Assembly (NCBI GenBank): GCA_003008705.1
Contig: PDUO01000015.1
Span: 501,290 to 565,289, forward strand
Source of the DNA: Pezicula radicicola
Lineage: Eukaryota; Ascomycota; Leotiomycetes; Helotiales; Dermateaceae
Reading direction: 5' to 3'
Length of the DNA: 64,000 nt
How positions within the stretch are numbered: the first letter of the stretch is position 1; the number at the start of each line of letters is the position of its first letter. Made by a program: the position numbers and the translations under genes. Positions 23,476 to 34,222 of this stretch are shown in pieces. Under the pieces are notes generated by a model, which saw only the letters and a program-made list of their open reading frames with translations, was not told the DNA's origin and searched no databases.

Positions 23476-25136
23476 TCACAAAGGTTTCTTTGCCGAAACA
23501 GCATAACTAAAAGGCTCTGTTAGCTGCCAATTACCCTTTATTCTATCGACTAGAATATCACTTACATGGGCCAATAAGAATGAATATTTAAATCTTTCAT
23601 ATCCTTCCTCACCTCAACTAAAAAGACCTCCAATTCTTCTAGATTCCAACCTAAACCCCGAGTAAACAAAGCAAGACTAAGACCCTGAATACCAGTGGAG
23701 ACATTTTCATGTGTCCACATTCCTGAATTTTCATATGTATTATTAGCTCAATCATCATACAATACTACAAAAGGCCAGAAAGCCAAAAACTCAAAAGCCA
23801 ATGTAAAAAAAAAGGGGGGGGGGGATTCGAGGAAAAACCACTAACCTAATTCTTTAAAATCTTTATCTTTTGGCCATCGATTCATCGGCCACTTATACTG
23901 AGTTTCCACAACATCAACAAATCCAGCATTCTCAAGTAGCGACTTATAAGATTTGGCACTTTCTACGGTACGTTGAAGAGCCTTTGATGCTTCTAGCATT
24001 AGATCTGACCATTTTTTGAGAGCTGAGTCGGCTGGTAATGTGGCATCGTCTGACATGATAGGAAACGTAATATCGACGAGCTCTACATAACCTCCAGGAT
24101 TGAGATTACTATTAGAAGAATATTATCAGCGCGGTTACGTTATATGATAAGAAAATAGGCTGTGCCCTTGAAATCTTATTTCTTGGTGTGGGAATGGGAA
24201 AGGGGGAAATGAAAGTCTTTTTTTTTTCATATTTACGAGAAACATTGTTGCATGAATTTTGGCCAGTCTGATATTGAACCTGTCATCATTCGTGCGTATA
24301 TCAGGTCAAATTTCTCCGTGTATATCCATTCGTCTTCGAGGTCGTCTACGTAGAAGCTACAGTTTGGAGGGACACTATAATTGTACGTTAATATTTACTT
24401 GGTCCTTCGTGGAGTAGATGATAGGTAATATGTACATACAATGTTGGTTGAATGGGACTAAGATCAACTCCAATAACCTAATTGATTTCTTAGCAACACA
24501 AGATTCTTTTGATTACCAAGTGTTTTAAACTGTACCTTTGCTTCGGGATGTTGATCTGCTGTCATAGTAAGTTAGCTTGATTATATATGAGTTCAGAATG
24601 GATACTGGGAATCAACATACCGAAATCGATAGCCCAAATTCCTGTTCCTGTTCCTGCATCCAGGACGTTATGGAACTTCGACGCTGGACAGGTAAATAGT
24701 TTACACTTAAATGTTAAATCGAAAAGATGATGCTGGAGATCTATATTGATGTAGTCAACATAAATTTTGTATCACTGGCGTGGTAAGTAAATTACTCACC
24801 CAGACGGTCATTTTCAATCTAAAAGATAATTAGAAAAAGGGTCGCTGTGATTTCTACTATATGGGTGTTTACCTCATCGTTTGGCAGAACATAGGCTAAT
24901 ATTGATTAGTAGGTATTGTACGGTTATTACATTAATTAGGAGTGATTCTTACTTCCTTCTTTGTAAGCATGATAGCGTCTTCCATTCTCTTGTCGATATT
25001 TCAAGATACTGGATCCTATAGATGTAGATGAGGTACTAGCAATCTCCTATAGGATATTTAGATCCCGCCTAGGTGACAGCGTCAAGTACAGATCCACTTA
25101 CCGAACCAAGTGCTGAATCGTTATCGTCAAAGTCAT
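23476..25136 (-). CDS. LaeA/UMTA-like SAM-dependent methyltransferase, 5' end unresolved
   Basis: Ten exons can be joined in phase: 25136-25102, 25046-24953, 24895-24873, 24818-24800, 24740-24621, 24558-24536, 24477-24440, 24374-24237, 24108-23846, 23722-23566, plus a last 23506-23476. The product reads SSILKYRQENGRRYHAYKEG, YVLPNDE, IENDRLDLQHHLFDLTF, then the SAM motif VLDAGTGTGIWAIDFADQHPEA, VIGVDLSPIQP, DDLEDEWIYTEKFDLIYAR, LNPGGYVELVDI and the ending WPIYAVSAKKPL. This is the family that includes the secondary-metabolism regulator LaeA and TAM-type methyltransferases. Coding-like sequence continues to about 25250 (AEPQENPTTDQIAPE) but has no ATG and no clean splice to the next exon. The start may be lost or lie in an unseen exon. 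Its 5' side is 165 bases from an inverted-repeat element. Confidence 0.8.
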
Positions 25137-25256
25137 CTGTTTATGATGGAATCAGTATTTTCTCTTGTTCAAGACGAGGATATTTTATTACTTCTGGCGC
25201 TATTTGATCAGTCGTAGGGTTTTCTTGAGGCTCAGCCGTTTTTTTCTGTTCTGTAA

Positions 25257-26436
25257 AATGGTGATGTACGGTACAAAGAAATTGAGTGCGGATGAACCAA
25301 ATAATGTCAATGTTCACTGGGCCGGGAGGATATCGGTGTTCGGTTCCTAACTACTGCATGAGGTGACTTTCGGAGCTGTTTCACCTAGTTTTGTATTCCC
25401 CCGCATACAGTAACAGTAGGTGGACATAAGTCTGTCAGGTAGCCGGATTTACACTAAAAGTCATATATAACACTTTAAAAGTTTATAACAAAAGGAAATA
25501 ATTGAAAATATACCTTTATACTAGAAGTATTATTTCAAAATTTATCATTATATAAATATTATATATTATTTTAGAGATATTGTTATTAGTGTCTATAGCT
25601 TTAAAGTAAGAGGGGCTTATATTTTATTAGTCTTATACTAAAGGTCGATTAATATTTTACTACTCTATACTCTTAATTTCCCTAGCTAATTTTAAAGTAT
25701 TATTTTAATATAGTATAGAGAAGTCTACTTTAAATGCTATAATTAATTAGTAGTAAAAGTTTAAGATATACTTATACCCTAAGTTTTTGTAAGATAAATA
25801 GTTGTACTAATAGCATTTTTGTGTAAACTCGGCTACCAGACAGACTTATGTCCACCCACTAGAAAGTTTAAATACTGTGCCACGAAAATCGGTGATACAT
25901 TGTTGGATTCGGAGTACCTTTCGGAGTGATAATATATCCTAGTTGGCTCACTCCTATGTCGTTATAGCAATGGACTCTTTCTGTTCGAGCTTGTACACGT
26001 TATAGATAATTTGTACCTCGCTAAACTTACAAAAAATAAGTAGACAGTTAATTGCAGTTTATCTGAGTAATAAATGTTCTGTGACTAGTGCGCTGATATG
26101 ACGTTCCTCGCTTAAGTCCCTGTATTTCTTAATCGAGCGAACTGCGTTGCCGGGGATTGCATCCGGTCGGATGCAAGCTAGGAGATAGGTATGGGGCAGA
26201 ATACTTGTAGATGCATAATTGGTGCATGTTATTATCCTTTGGATATCCTCCTGCAATCCATCTCCTGCAATCTAAATTAATCCTTCTCCCAAGGACCCAA
26301 ACCAAACGATTCAAACACTACTCCGTAGTCCAGAGTCTAGTCAATTCTCTCCTCAATAGCAGCGACATACATTGAACTCCCCTCTTTTCCCCAAACCCGA
26401 GTCTCCGCCCCATGAACAAACCTTTATCTATCAATC
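25257..26436. other. AT-rich region containing an inverted-repeat element
   Basis: Lies between the 5' part of the methyltransferase and the first P450, transcribed away from each other. It contains the 436-bp element at 25420-25855. The rest shows no supported gene. Confidence 0.5.
25420..25855. mobile_element. MITE-like element with 35-bp terminal inverted repeats
   Basis: The left end 25420-25454 begins GTGGACATAAGTCTGTC and ends TTTACAC. The right end 25821-25855 is its reverse complement with 3 mismatches in 35. Between them lie 366 bases of very AT-rich DNA with no coding capacity. A TA dinucleotide flanks each end (25417-25418 and 25860-25861), which suggests but does not prove a TA target duplication as in Tc1/mariner elements. 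The AT bias fits repeat-induced mutation. Size, terminal repeats and lack of genes fit a non-autonomous DNA transposon. Confidence 0.75.
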
Positions 26437-28556
26437 ATGACTACAACCTGGAATGTTACTCGTACCGTATTTTGCTATGAAAACTGGAAGATTGTTTTTT
26501 TGTCCATAGTCCTGCTGATTATCATAACAATACTTTCAAATATTCTTCAACAATGGCATCGATTGAAACATATCAAAGGACCACCTCTAGCAGGATTTTC
26601 AAATTTCTGGTTAATTCGTCATGTCTCCGGAGGTACCATGCATCTGGATTTGGCACACGTCTGTGACAAATATGGTACTTATATAATTTCGGAGTTGAAA
26701 TGCAACAATACTTCTGCTTATATCGAGTTATTATGCTGACATAACTAAAACTTGTAGGATCACTTGCACGTATTGGACCAAACACATTAGTTACACGTGA
26801 TCCAGATTTATTGCGGAGGATGTTAGCTGTACGGACTCCATATAAACGATCGGATTGGTATGATGCAATGAGATTGGACCCAAGTCGCGATAACGTTTTA
26901 TCTCAGAAAGATGATGAGAAACATAATGAACTTAGAGCTAAAATGGCGGCTGGAGTACGTGATATATATATACCTCCATACTATTTCCACTCCCATATGA
27001 GAACAACAACTTACAAATACATAGTATTCAGGAAAAGAAAACGAACACCTTGAGAAATCAATTGATTCTAATGTATCGGCATTAATTGAACTGATTGAGA
27101 CTAAATATCTATCTACAGATACAGAGGCTAAACCATTCGATTTTGGACGAAAAGCACAATATTTCACTCTTGATGTCATCTCCCATGTCGCCTTTGGAAA
27201 ACCCTTTGGATTCCTCGCTACAGATTCCGATGTCCATGAATATATTCAGACGACTGAGGAAAATCTACCTGCTATCATTTTAGTAAGTGTATTACCATGG
27301 TTGAACTGGGTATTACAATCACGACTATTGAAAGGAATTCTACCATCAGACAAGGATCAACTTGGTCTTGGAAAAATTATGGGGTATGGTTTCCATCTCA
27401 TCATACTATAAATTTACAGAATAAGCGTAAATTAGCTAAAATCTCAGCGCTGATGGTGTTTCTTCTTCTTTAGCATAGCTAAACAGGTTGTTGGCGAACG
27501 ATTTGGACCGAATAAGAAAGTACAGCAAGACATGCTTGGATCTTTCATCCGCCATGGCCTCAGTCAGAAAGAAGCAGAATCCGAAAGTCTAGTTCAAATG
27601 TAGGTGTCCCCTCCCTTTCTTCAATCTTGTTGCCAAATCTGGTATTACTAAAATAGGCTACTCCGAGCTATTACTACAATAGGAAATACCCTACCCCCCC
27701 AGCCTACAGATGTATATATATACTACCTCTAGACCTTACTTTATTCTACAATCGAGTCCATTTCTACTTTCTAACAAATCTCAGACTTCATCCACGCAGC
27801 CCTATGTAATGCATGCCATTTACTAATTCTGAAACCACTCAATCAGTCTCGCAGGTTCCGATACAACAGCAACAGCAATTCGAGCCACAATATTACACAT
27901 AATAACAAATCCTCCCATCCTTTCTAAACTCCTAACAGAAATATCAACAACCACCCCAACATCACCAATTCAAAACATCGAAGCTTTAAAACTCCCCTAC
28001 CTACAAGCAGTAATCAAAGAAGGACTTCGAATCTTTCCACCAGTTAGAGGTCTCATGGCTAAAGAAGTACCAAAGGGTGGTGATACATTTAACGATATCT
28101 TTATTCCAGAAGGTACTAAGATCGGATATTGTGCTTGGGGAGTGTTTACGGATAAAGAGATATTTGGTCAGGATTCGAATATTTTTCGTCCAGAGAGATG
28201 GATTCATGGTTCTGTGGAAAAAATTAAGGAAAGGGAAGCTACGTTGGAACTTGTTTTTGGGTATGGGAGGTGGCAGTGTTTGGGGAAGAATGTTGCTATG
28301 ATTGAATTGAATAAGGTTTTTGTTGAGGTATGTCTCTCTTTTCTTCTCCTTCTTCTTCTTCTTCTTCTTTATATTGAAAGTGTGCTTTCTGCTGTAGGAG
28401 AATAGTTTTGCTGATTATTTTTCTCTAATTTAGCTTCTACGCCATTTTGATTTTGTTCTTGTTGATCCAACAAGGCCTTGGAAATCTGTTAATGTTGGCA
28501 TCTTCGCACAATCTGAAATGTGGCTTACTGCTTATAAGAGGGAGAAGGTTTTGTAG
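26437..28556 (+). CDS. Cytochrome P450 monooxygenase (membrane-bound)
   Basis: Six exons, 26437-26674, 26758-26954, 27025-27383, 27474-27599, 27847-28327 and 28434-28556, give 507 aa with every phase matching. An N-terminal membrane anchor (IVFLSIVLLIIITILSNIL) precedes the KHIKGPPLAG proline hinge. The I-helix is LAGSDTTATAIRA, the K-helix has EGLR, the PERW meander reads FRPERW, and the heme loop FGYGRWQCLGKN carries the cysteine ligand. The pattern is close to pisatin-demethylase-type fungal P450s; the substrate is unknown. It acts at the endoplasmic reticulum with an NADPH P450 reductase. Intron 4 (27600-27846) is 247 nt, much longer than the others. Intron 5 has a CTT microsatellite near 28350-28369. 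The nearby methyltransferase could work with it, but no backbone synthase is present. Confidence 0.93.
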
Positions 28557-29080
28557 AGGGCTAATTATTTTTTGTCCATAAATATTTAAGGTAATATAAA
28601 TGTCCAAGATTAGAGCTAGAAGGATTGCTTGCTAAGCTGACGGCGAACGCAATAATCTATTAATATGTCAATACTTACTTCTTCTGAGAGGTTATAGGAA
28701 GGAAGAAAACAACATCGAGGCGTGTCTGGGAAGCGTGTGTTGTACTCTGTGTAGGACAGAGGATTTCGTACCGACATAGAGATACTTGGGTAAAGGAATA
28801 GATCATATCACTGATTACTACTACCTTAAACATGAAGATTCGCTGATTAAAGACCTACCTATCTTAATCAAGTTTCTGACTTCCTGTTGTCACCAATTAT
28901 CTTGAAAATTATGTATTCTATTCAAGAACGCTCTATGTACTACCCTTGATAACCGCTCGCTACCTTACAGATTGCTTTGTAAGAGGTCATCCTGAATTGA
29001 ATAGGGCTATGCCGATATTTAAGGGGCTGTGTAGCCCACTCAAAACAAGCGAGTGAGTTACCCACAGAATCCCTCACGTC
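28557..29080. other. Intergenic between convergent genes
   Basis: About 520 bases, AT-rich, 3' sides of the P450 and the broken gene. Nothing else recognised. Confidence 0.4.
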
Positions 29081-30055
29081 CTAAGCATCAACCGCATCAG
29101 AACCATTCTTAACGTTTTTCACGAACGGCAAAACTGGTAGACCCTGTTCAATCCTTATATTGTAAGTCGTTTCCTTCCAGCCTTTGAAATAAGCAGGACG
29201 ATTTTCCCTCCGCAACTGTCCAAAATCGTCATTGAACTTTAGTCTGGAGAAGAGCTGTGTGATATCCCACTCAGAGTGTTGCTTTCCATCCAACAAGAGT
29301 CTAATGATGCCAATTCTTTCATATAGAATGTGTCCGTCTCTTGCATAACGATTTCCCATGTCTAATAACTTTGCAATGTTCTGGGCTACAGTGTTGAGAA
29401 CGAGTTGGGGGTGCACGATATAGTCGACTCCGTCGTTTCGTCGTTTCTGGGGCAGGCTTATAGTTCCAAGGAAGATTGGCGATAGCAACTCCTTGGGTAC
29501 ATCTGGGGTCAAGAAATCAAGCTCAAGTGTCCGAACACTGACCATATTCGCCTCCGTCTCCTTTTCCTAAAAACTAGCAGGCCCATAGTTTAAGAGACCA
29601 TCAAGTAGCGAATAGAAAGTCCAGCTCAAAGCAGGATGGTTACCAGCACCAACTTGCACTGTACTATTCGGGACGTCCTTTGACTTACCAAAGATACGGA
29701 TAGATGCTGATACCTTATTGATCTTGGTAGAGAGCCTGGGCACGGAAAGCCATGTTGGCCACAATTCTTCCTGGTTGACTATCATAATATCAAGCTCGTA
29801 GTCGACATTGATGCGGTCGATCAGCTCTACAGTCTCTGTGTGCATTTGCCGGTTGACGAGAAGTGTTGGTATTGCCGTAATTCTGTTCCACTGCTTTTGA
29901 CATCTGGCATATCCTTCATCATGGACATGGCCTCTAACACTTTTGCTTCGTTTTTCTGCTTGAACAGGACTGGTCGGTGCGGCAGCGGGGACTGTGACCA
30001 CGAGAGAAAGGATCTTGTCACGAAGTTCGCGAGGGAGCTGGAAGAATGTTCCCAT
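29081..30055 (-). pseudogene. Conserved-looking hypothetical protein broken by one in-frame stop
   Basis: From ATG 30055 the frame runs through FFQLPRELRDKILSLVV, LLVNRQMHTETVELI and WPTWLSVPRLSTKI to a TAG at 29567-29569. It then continues in the same frame (EKETEANMVSVRTLELDFLTPDVP) to a second stop at 29081. Removing the TAG would give 324 codons. The start LPRELRDKI and later NRQMHTE are typical of fungal proteins with a short F-box-like (2EXR-type) opening, often of unknown function. No intron of workable size can remove the TAG. It may be a nonsense mutation (a CAG or AAG to TAG change), a sequencing error or two real proteins. I favour a recent pseudogene. Confidence 0.6.
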
Positions 30056-30617
30056 GATGCTCAATATTAATGTACGAGGAAGAAGTTGCTTATACTTTCG
30101 AAAAGAATGTTGAAGGTGATTTGTAGAAAGGATGCAGTAGATGGCTATTTAGTAGGTACCTACTAGCAGAAGTTACCACAGCACCTGCCTCACCAGCACA
30201 TTAATACAATTTAGGCAGCGACGACTGTTGATATTCTTTTCCATCAGTTATTCGAGTAATCCGCTCAATTTGGATTTGAGTAGCTCACTTGAATTAGATA
30301 ACTCACCCAACTAAAGCTCGTATACTCACCCCAACATTGAATGTTGTCCTGCCAAGGAACTACCCAACAGGTACGGCTGCAAGATTCCCAAACAAGTCCG
30401 ACATGAAGGTAATTCATCCTAATATTTATTGCGAGTTACTCAAGCGTTTTATACCAGCGCTATGTCCTTCTCGAGGAACCATTCAATATTTCGCAGGTTT
30501 CAGTGCTCCTAAGCTAGTATCTAGCCTACGTTCAATGCAACCCCTGATCCAGATACGCCGCCCAGTGCTACGCCACAGCATTTGCAGACCCAATATTTAA
30601 TTTCCTCCCACCCCTCA
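30056..30617. other. Intergenic, no gene recognised
   Basis: About 560 bases upstream of the broken gene and downstream of the next minus-strand gene. No domain-bearing frame. Confidence 0.4.
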
Positions 30618-31117
30618 TTATTGCTCATCATCATCATCATCCCCTTCAACTGCACCCTCATCATAACTACTCCACTCAACATTAAACTCCACATCCTCTC
30701 CCTCCTTGACAAATGCAAAAGCGAGAATGCTGCCATCCTTCAGTTCACGTTCCTTCGGTGTTGCTGTAACTCCTGCTGTGTCCAATTCCTGCCAGCCCTT
30801 ACTTGGTTCATAGGGATCTAGTGGGACACCGAAAACCATGTCTTCTGTTGAATCTGGTATGGGAATAGCTGGGTCGTATGGTTTTGATGCAGGTAGGCCA
30901 TTAGGATAGCGCTCTTGGAGAACTTCGAGGAGGTCGGTCATGATGGTTGGGAAGGGTGTTTGCGGGGGGACAAGGAGGAGGATGGTGGCGCGGCCATTCT
31001 TGAAGAGTAGTGTGTACGAAGAGGGTTCACTTGCGGGAAGATCCTTTGTCTGCGAGGTGGAGAAGTTAGCTTTCTTCGGTGAGATAAAAGCGTATAGGGA
31101 GCATTTACACGCGCCAT
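30618..31117 (-). CDS. Hypothetical conserved-looking fungal protein, acidic C-terminus
   Basis: I do not recognise the family. A 9-nt first exon (31117-31109, Met-Ala-Arg) joins 31049-30618 across a 59-nt intron with a GTAAAT donor and CGCAG acceptor, giving 146 aa. The unspliced frame also runs upstream past 31117, but its extra N-terminus looks like read-through of leader and intron. Visible features are a beta-rich start (YTLLFKNGRATILLLV), LLEVLQERYPNGLP, FGVPLDPYEPSKGW and LKDGSILAFAF, like a small ubiquitin-like or split beta-grasp fold. The end is a DDDDDEQ run coded by a CAT/ATC microsatellite. Divergent from the Tim17-like gene with 204 bases between the ATGs. Confidence 0.55.
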
Positions 31118-31321
31118 GACTGATTAAAGTTACTGCTCCTGGTTTAGGATGGCAATGGATGAGGCTGTGGGGTAGAATGTAGGTAGAGGTGATGCGCCGG
31201 CGCGGAAAAACGTCAAGTTGGAGCGCGAAAGCAGGTGATGAAATTAATTGCAGGGGTAGCTTTGACATCGTCTTGACGAGCTTCAAGAGCTCCAACGTCC
31301 TTCAACTCTCGAATCATTACC
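31118..31321. promoter_or_regulatory. Short bidirectional promoter region
   Basis: Only 204 bases separate two divergent start codons, so both promoters and leaders must fit here. It includes a GC-rich GCGCCGGCGCGG segment near 31193-31204. Confidence 0.5.
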
Positions 31322-32032
31322 ATGTCGTCCTCCGCAGAAGATGAAGCCAAGAGGGCTCTAGATAAATGGAACGCTGAACGCATGGCCCAGTTGAAGGCCG
31401 ATTCCCGAATGTCCCTGCCATTCGGCGTACGCCTTCCCCTCGCACTCATGGTCTCATTCTCGTCAGGCCTGGCATTGGGTATCCCTCACGGCAGTCAAAA
31501 AGCAGGTCTACGCTTTCGGGCAGAGAATGCACATCGATTGCCTTCCTCCCCTACGGGCTGGTACTTATATCACAAGAGTAAGAATTATAGTATGGCGGCT
31601 GCGGGTGTCAAAGAGGGCTTCAAAATGGGAGCGAAGGTTAGCATCTGGACGGGTGGATTCTTCTACATCGAGGATATGCTGGATCGGTATAGAGGCACGA
31701 AAGACTTTTGCAATACGGTCGTTGCTAGTTTAAGTGTTGCTGGCGTCTTTAGTCTGTGGAGTATGTTGTCGTTCTTGTTCTTTGTTGGCAAGGCGGAATC
31801 GAGAGCGGGATCCGATGCCGTTCCGGGATCATGAACATTCAGACTGATGCAATACCCACCAGATCGATTTCCCGTAACAACGGCAGCGCGAACGGCAAAA
31901 AGCGGTCTAGCTATTGGACTTGCGTATGGGCTCTTGCAGGATGCATTGGGTGTTGCGAGAGGAAGACGGCCCGCCTATGTCGACTTTATTCTTCGACGAG
32001 GACGACGGAAAGACGAAAGCGAGGTTTTGTAG
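31322..32032 (+). CDS. Tim17/Tim22/Tim23-like mitochondrial membrane protein (tentative)
   Basis: Exons 31322-31760 and 31863-32032 give 202 aa. The joint FSLWNRFP is formed by phase 1 splicing with a 102-nt intron. Glycine-rich hydrophobic stretches lie near residues 35-50 (LALMVSFSSGLALGIPHG), 95-115 (AGVKEGFKMGAKVSIWTGGFFYIEDMLDR), 125-145 and 155-175 (KSGLAIGLAYGLLQDAL). The arrangement GFxMG...WxxxFxxxEDxxDRxRG matches the Tim17/22/23 superfamily, which forms import or exchange channels in mitochondrial and peroxisomal membranes. I cannot assign it to Tim17, Tim22, Tim23 or an orphan member. Confidence 0.65.
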
Positions 32033-32653
32033 GTAGGGAGAAGAGCTCTATGTTAGGTAAGGGTAGGGTAGTAGTATGGCATGTACGGGATTCGAAAGCG
32101 GGTTCTTGGTAGGCTACCATCTGTTTGCAGTCTTTGGCAGTTCTCTCCAGCAAATCATAGCGCTTACGATAGGTTTGGGCGTGTGTAGACTGCATTTTCG
32201 GGCATTGGTCAACCCCACCTTAGTGGTGGAATGCCAGAATGGCCATATTTCCTCCACATTTTTCTGGGGCAATCGTTGGTTGAGCCGACGGAAGCCAGCC
32301 TCGCGATAAGGAAGGGTCCAGCCTTGCGCGCCGCCCCTCCATCACTGAGGTCTTGCTTCTTCTCACTGCCTACAGCCTACCAGCCTACCATTACACCTGT
32401 ACTACTCGTCCGAAATCGCTGGACGGAAAGAGAGGTACGAAGTACATAAGCTATACACCATTCCGCCGTGTAACGTAGCCTTCCTTTCCTCTGTACAAAA
32501 CTTTACGCACTCTCCAATAATACTCTCAACTTCCCATTCAACACAAAAACAAATTCTATTATCGTAACCCCGCTACCTACCACTCAGTGCTCGACGCCTA
32601 CGACGACTGCTCACCTCGTCTCCAAGTCTTCAATTCTTCCCCAGATTGAAGAC
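32033..32653. other. Intergenic, promoter of proline dehydrogenase
   Basis: About 620 bases with pyrimidine-rich tracts near 32480-32650 just before the PUT1-like gene. No other gene recognised. Confidence 0.4.
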
Positions 32654-34222
32654 ATGGCGGGGTCGATGACAACCACCACCATGCTGCTTCGTAGTAGGAA
32701 GGCCGTTGTTGTACTCTTACCTTCCACAAGACACATCTCCTCCAAACCCTCACTTCAACAATCCTCTATTGCCTCACAGGAATCCTCCGCATCCTTATCA
32801 CACGATTCTGTCATTTCAGAGCCAACGTCAATGCCGCAATCTAGCCCACTTTCAATCTTGCCCTTGAGCAGCATCATCCGCTCTCTAGCCATCACGTCAA
32901 TCTCGTCCTCAAAGGTAGGGCAGTTGAAGCGCGCCATGGGAGTAAATAATTGGTCGCTAATCTGTTCCAGATCCTTCTTCCTCCTTCGCTTGGGATTATG
33001 TCCGTTCTCGCACATACCAATGCACCCCTTCTATCACCAGACAAGAACCCAATTCTCCGCTATTTTCTGAAGCGGACATTCTACGCCCAGTTCTGCGCGG
33101 GTGAGAATGCCGCTGAAGTCAAGCAGACAATTGACGGATTGAAGAGCATCGGATTTAAGGGTGTTATTCTGGGCTATGCCAGGGAGGTCGTCCTAGACGA
33201 GACCCAAAAGGCAAACTTGGCATCTTGTAGTGAGGGCGAGGCTGCCGAGAAGTGCATTCGGGATGAAGTTATCCCATGGACTCAAGGTACTTTGGAGACT
33301 GTGAGATTGGCGGAGCCAGGTGATTTTGTTGCTTTGAAGTTTGTACCGCCACCTTCCTATTCCGGACTCATACTGATTTGCTTAAAGGTTCACAGGGGCA
33401 GGTCAACAAGCTCTCTTCGATCTTGCACAAAACAATCTACCATCTGGGGAATTAAGAGAATCAATTGACTCTATCTGTGAGCTTGCCTCGGAACGCGGCA
33501 TTCGTCTCCTCTTCGATGCCGAACAGAACTCCCTGCAACCCGGCATTGACAGTTGGACCATGGAGTACATGAGAAAATACAACAAGAAAGATACAGCCGT
33601 CATTTACAACACTTACCAGGCTTACTTGAAAGCCACACCGAAGGTCTTGGCCTCTCACCTCGCCATTGCCAGAAAGGAGGACTTCGCTCTCGGTGTCAAG
33701 TTAGTCAGAGGAGCATACTTAGGTTCAGATCCAAGACATGTTATCCACGATACAAAGGTCGATACTGATATTTCCTATGACGGCATTGCTGAGAGCTTGA
33801 TCCGTAGATCCTATGGACCAGTCTTGAAGCCTGTCGAAGGAGAGACCAAGTTCCCATCCGTCAACATGGTTCTCGCTGGCCACAACCATACTTCAGTTCG
33901 CAAGGCCCAGACCATCCGGACCCAGCAGGCACAGAACGGCGAGGAGCAGACCGAATTAGTCTACGGACAACTTCAGGGTATGGCCGATGAGGTCAGCTGT
34001 GAACTTGTCCAGGCTGGAATTGCTGCAGCTGGAAATACAAAAGTTGATGTTCCACGTGCGTACAAATACTTGGTCTGGGGTACGACTGGAGAGTGTATGA
34101 AGTACCTACTTCGAAGAGCGCAGGAGAATAAGGATGCGGTACAGAGAACAAGAGATGGCCGGAATGCCATGGCAGCAGAGCTATTGAGGCGAATGAAGAA
34201 GAGTGTTGGTCTAGATGCTTGA
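32654..34222 (+). CDS. PUT1: Mitochondrial proline dehydrogenase (proline oxidase)
   Basis: FAD enzyme of the mitochondrial inner membrane that oxidises L-proline to pyrroline-5-carboxylate, the first step of proline use. Exons 32654-32914, 32971-33338 and 33388-34222 give 487 aa with consistent phases. The Ser/Arg-rich N-terminus is a mitochondrial presequence. The barrel motifs are visible: GFKGVILGYAREV, LLFDAEQNSLQPGID, VIYNTYQAYLKATP, VKLVRGAYLGSDPR and NMVLAGHNHTSVRKA, ending in YLLRRAQENKDAVQRT. The Arg pair near the C-terminal YLxRRAxEN is the substrate carboxylate-binding signature of PRODH. The partner P5C dehydrogenase (PUT2) is not in this window. Confidence 0.94.
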
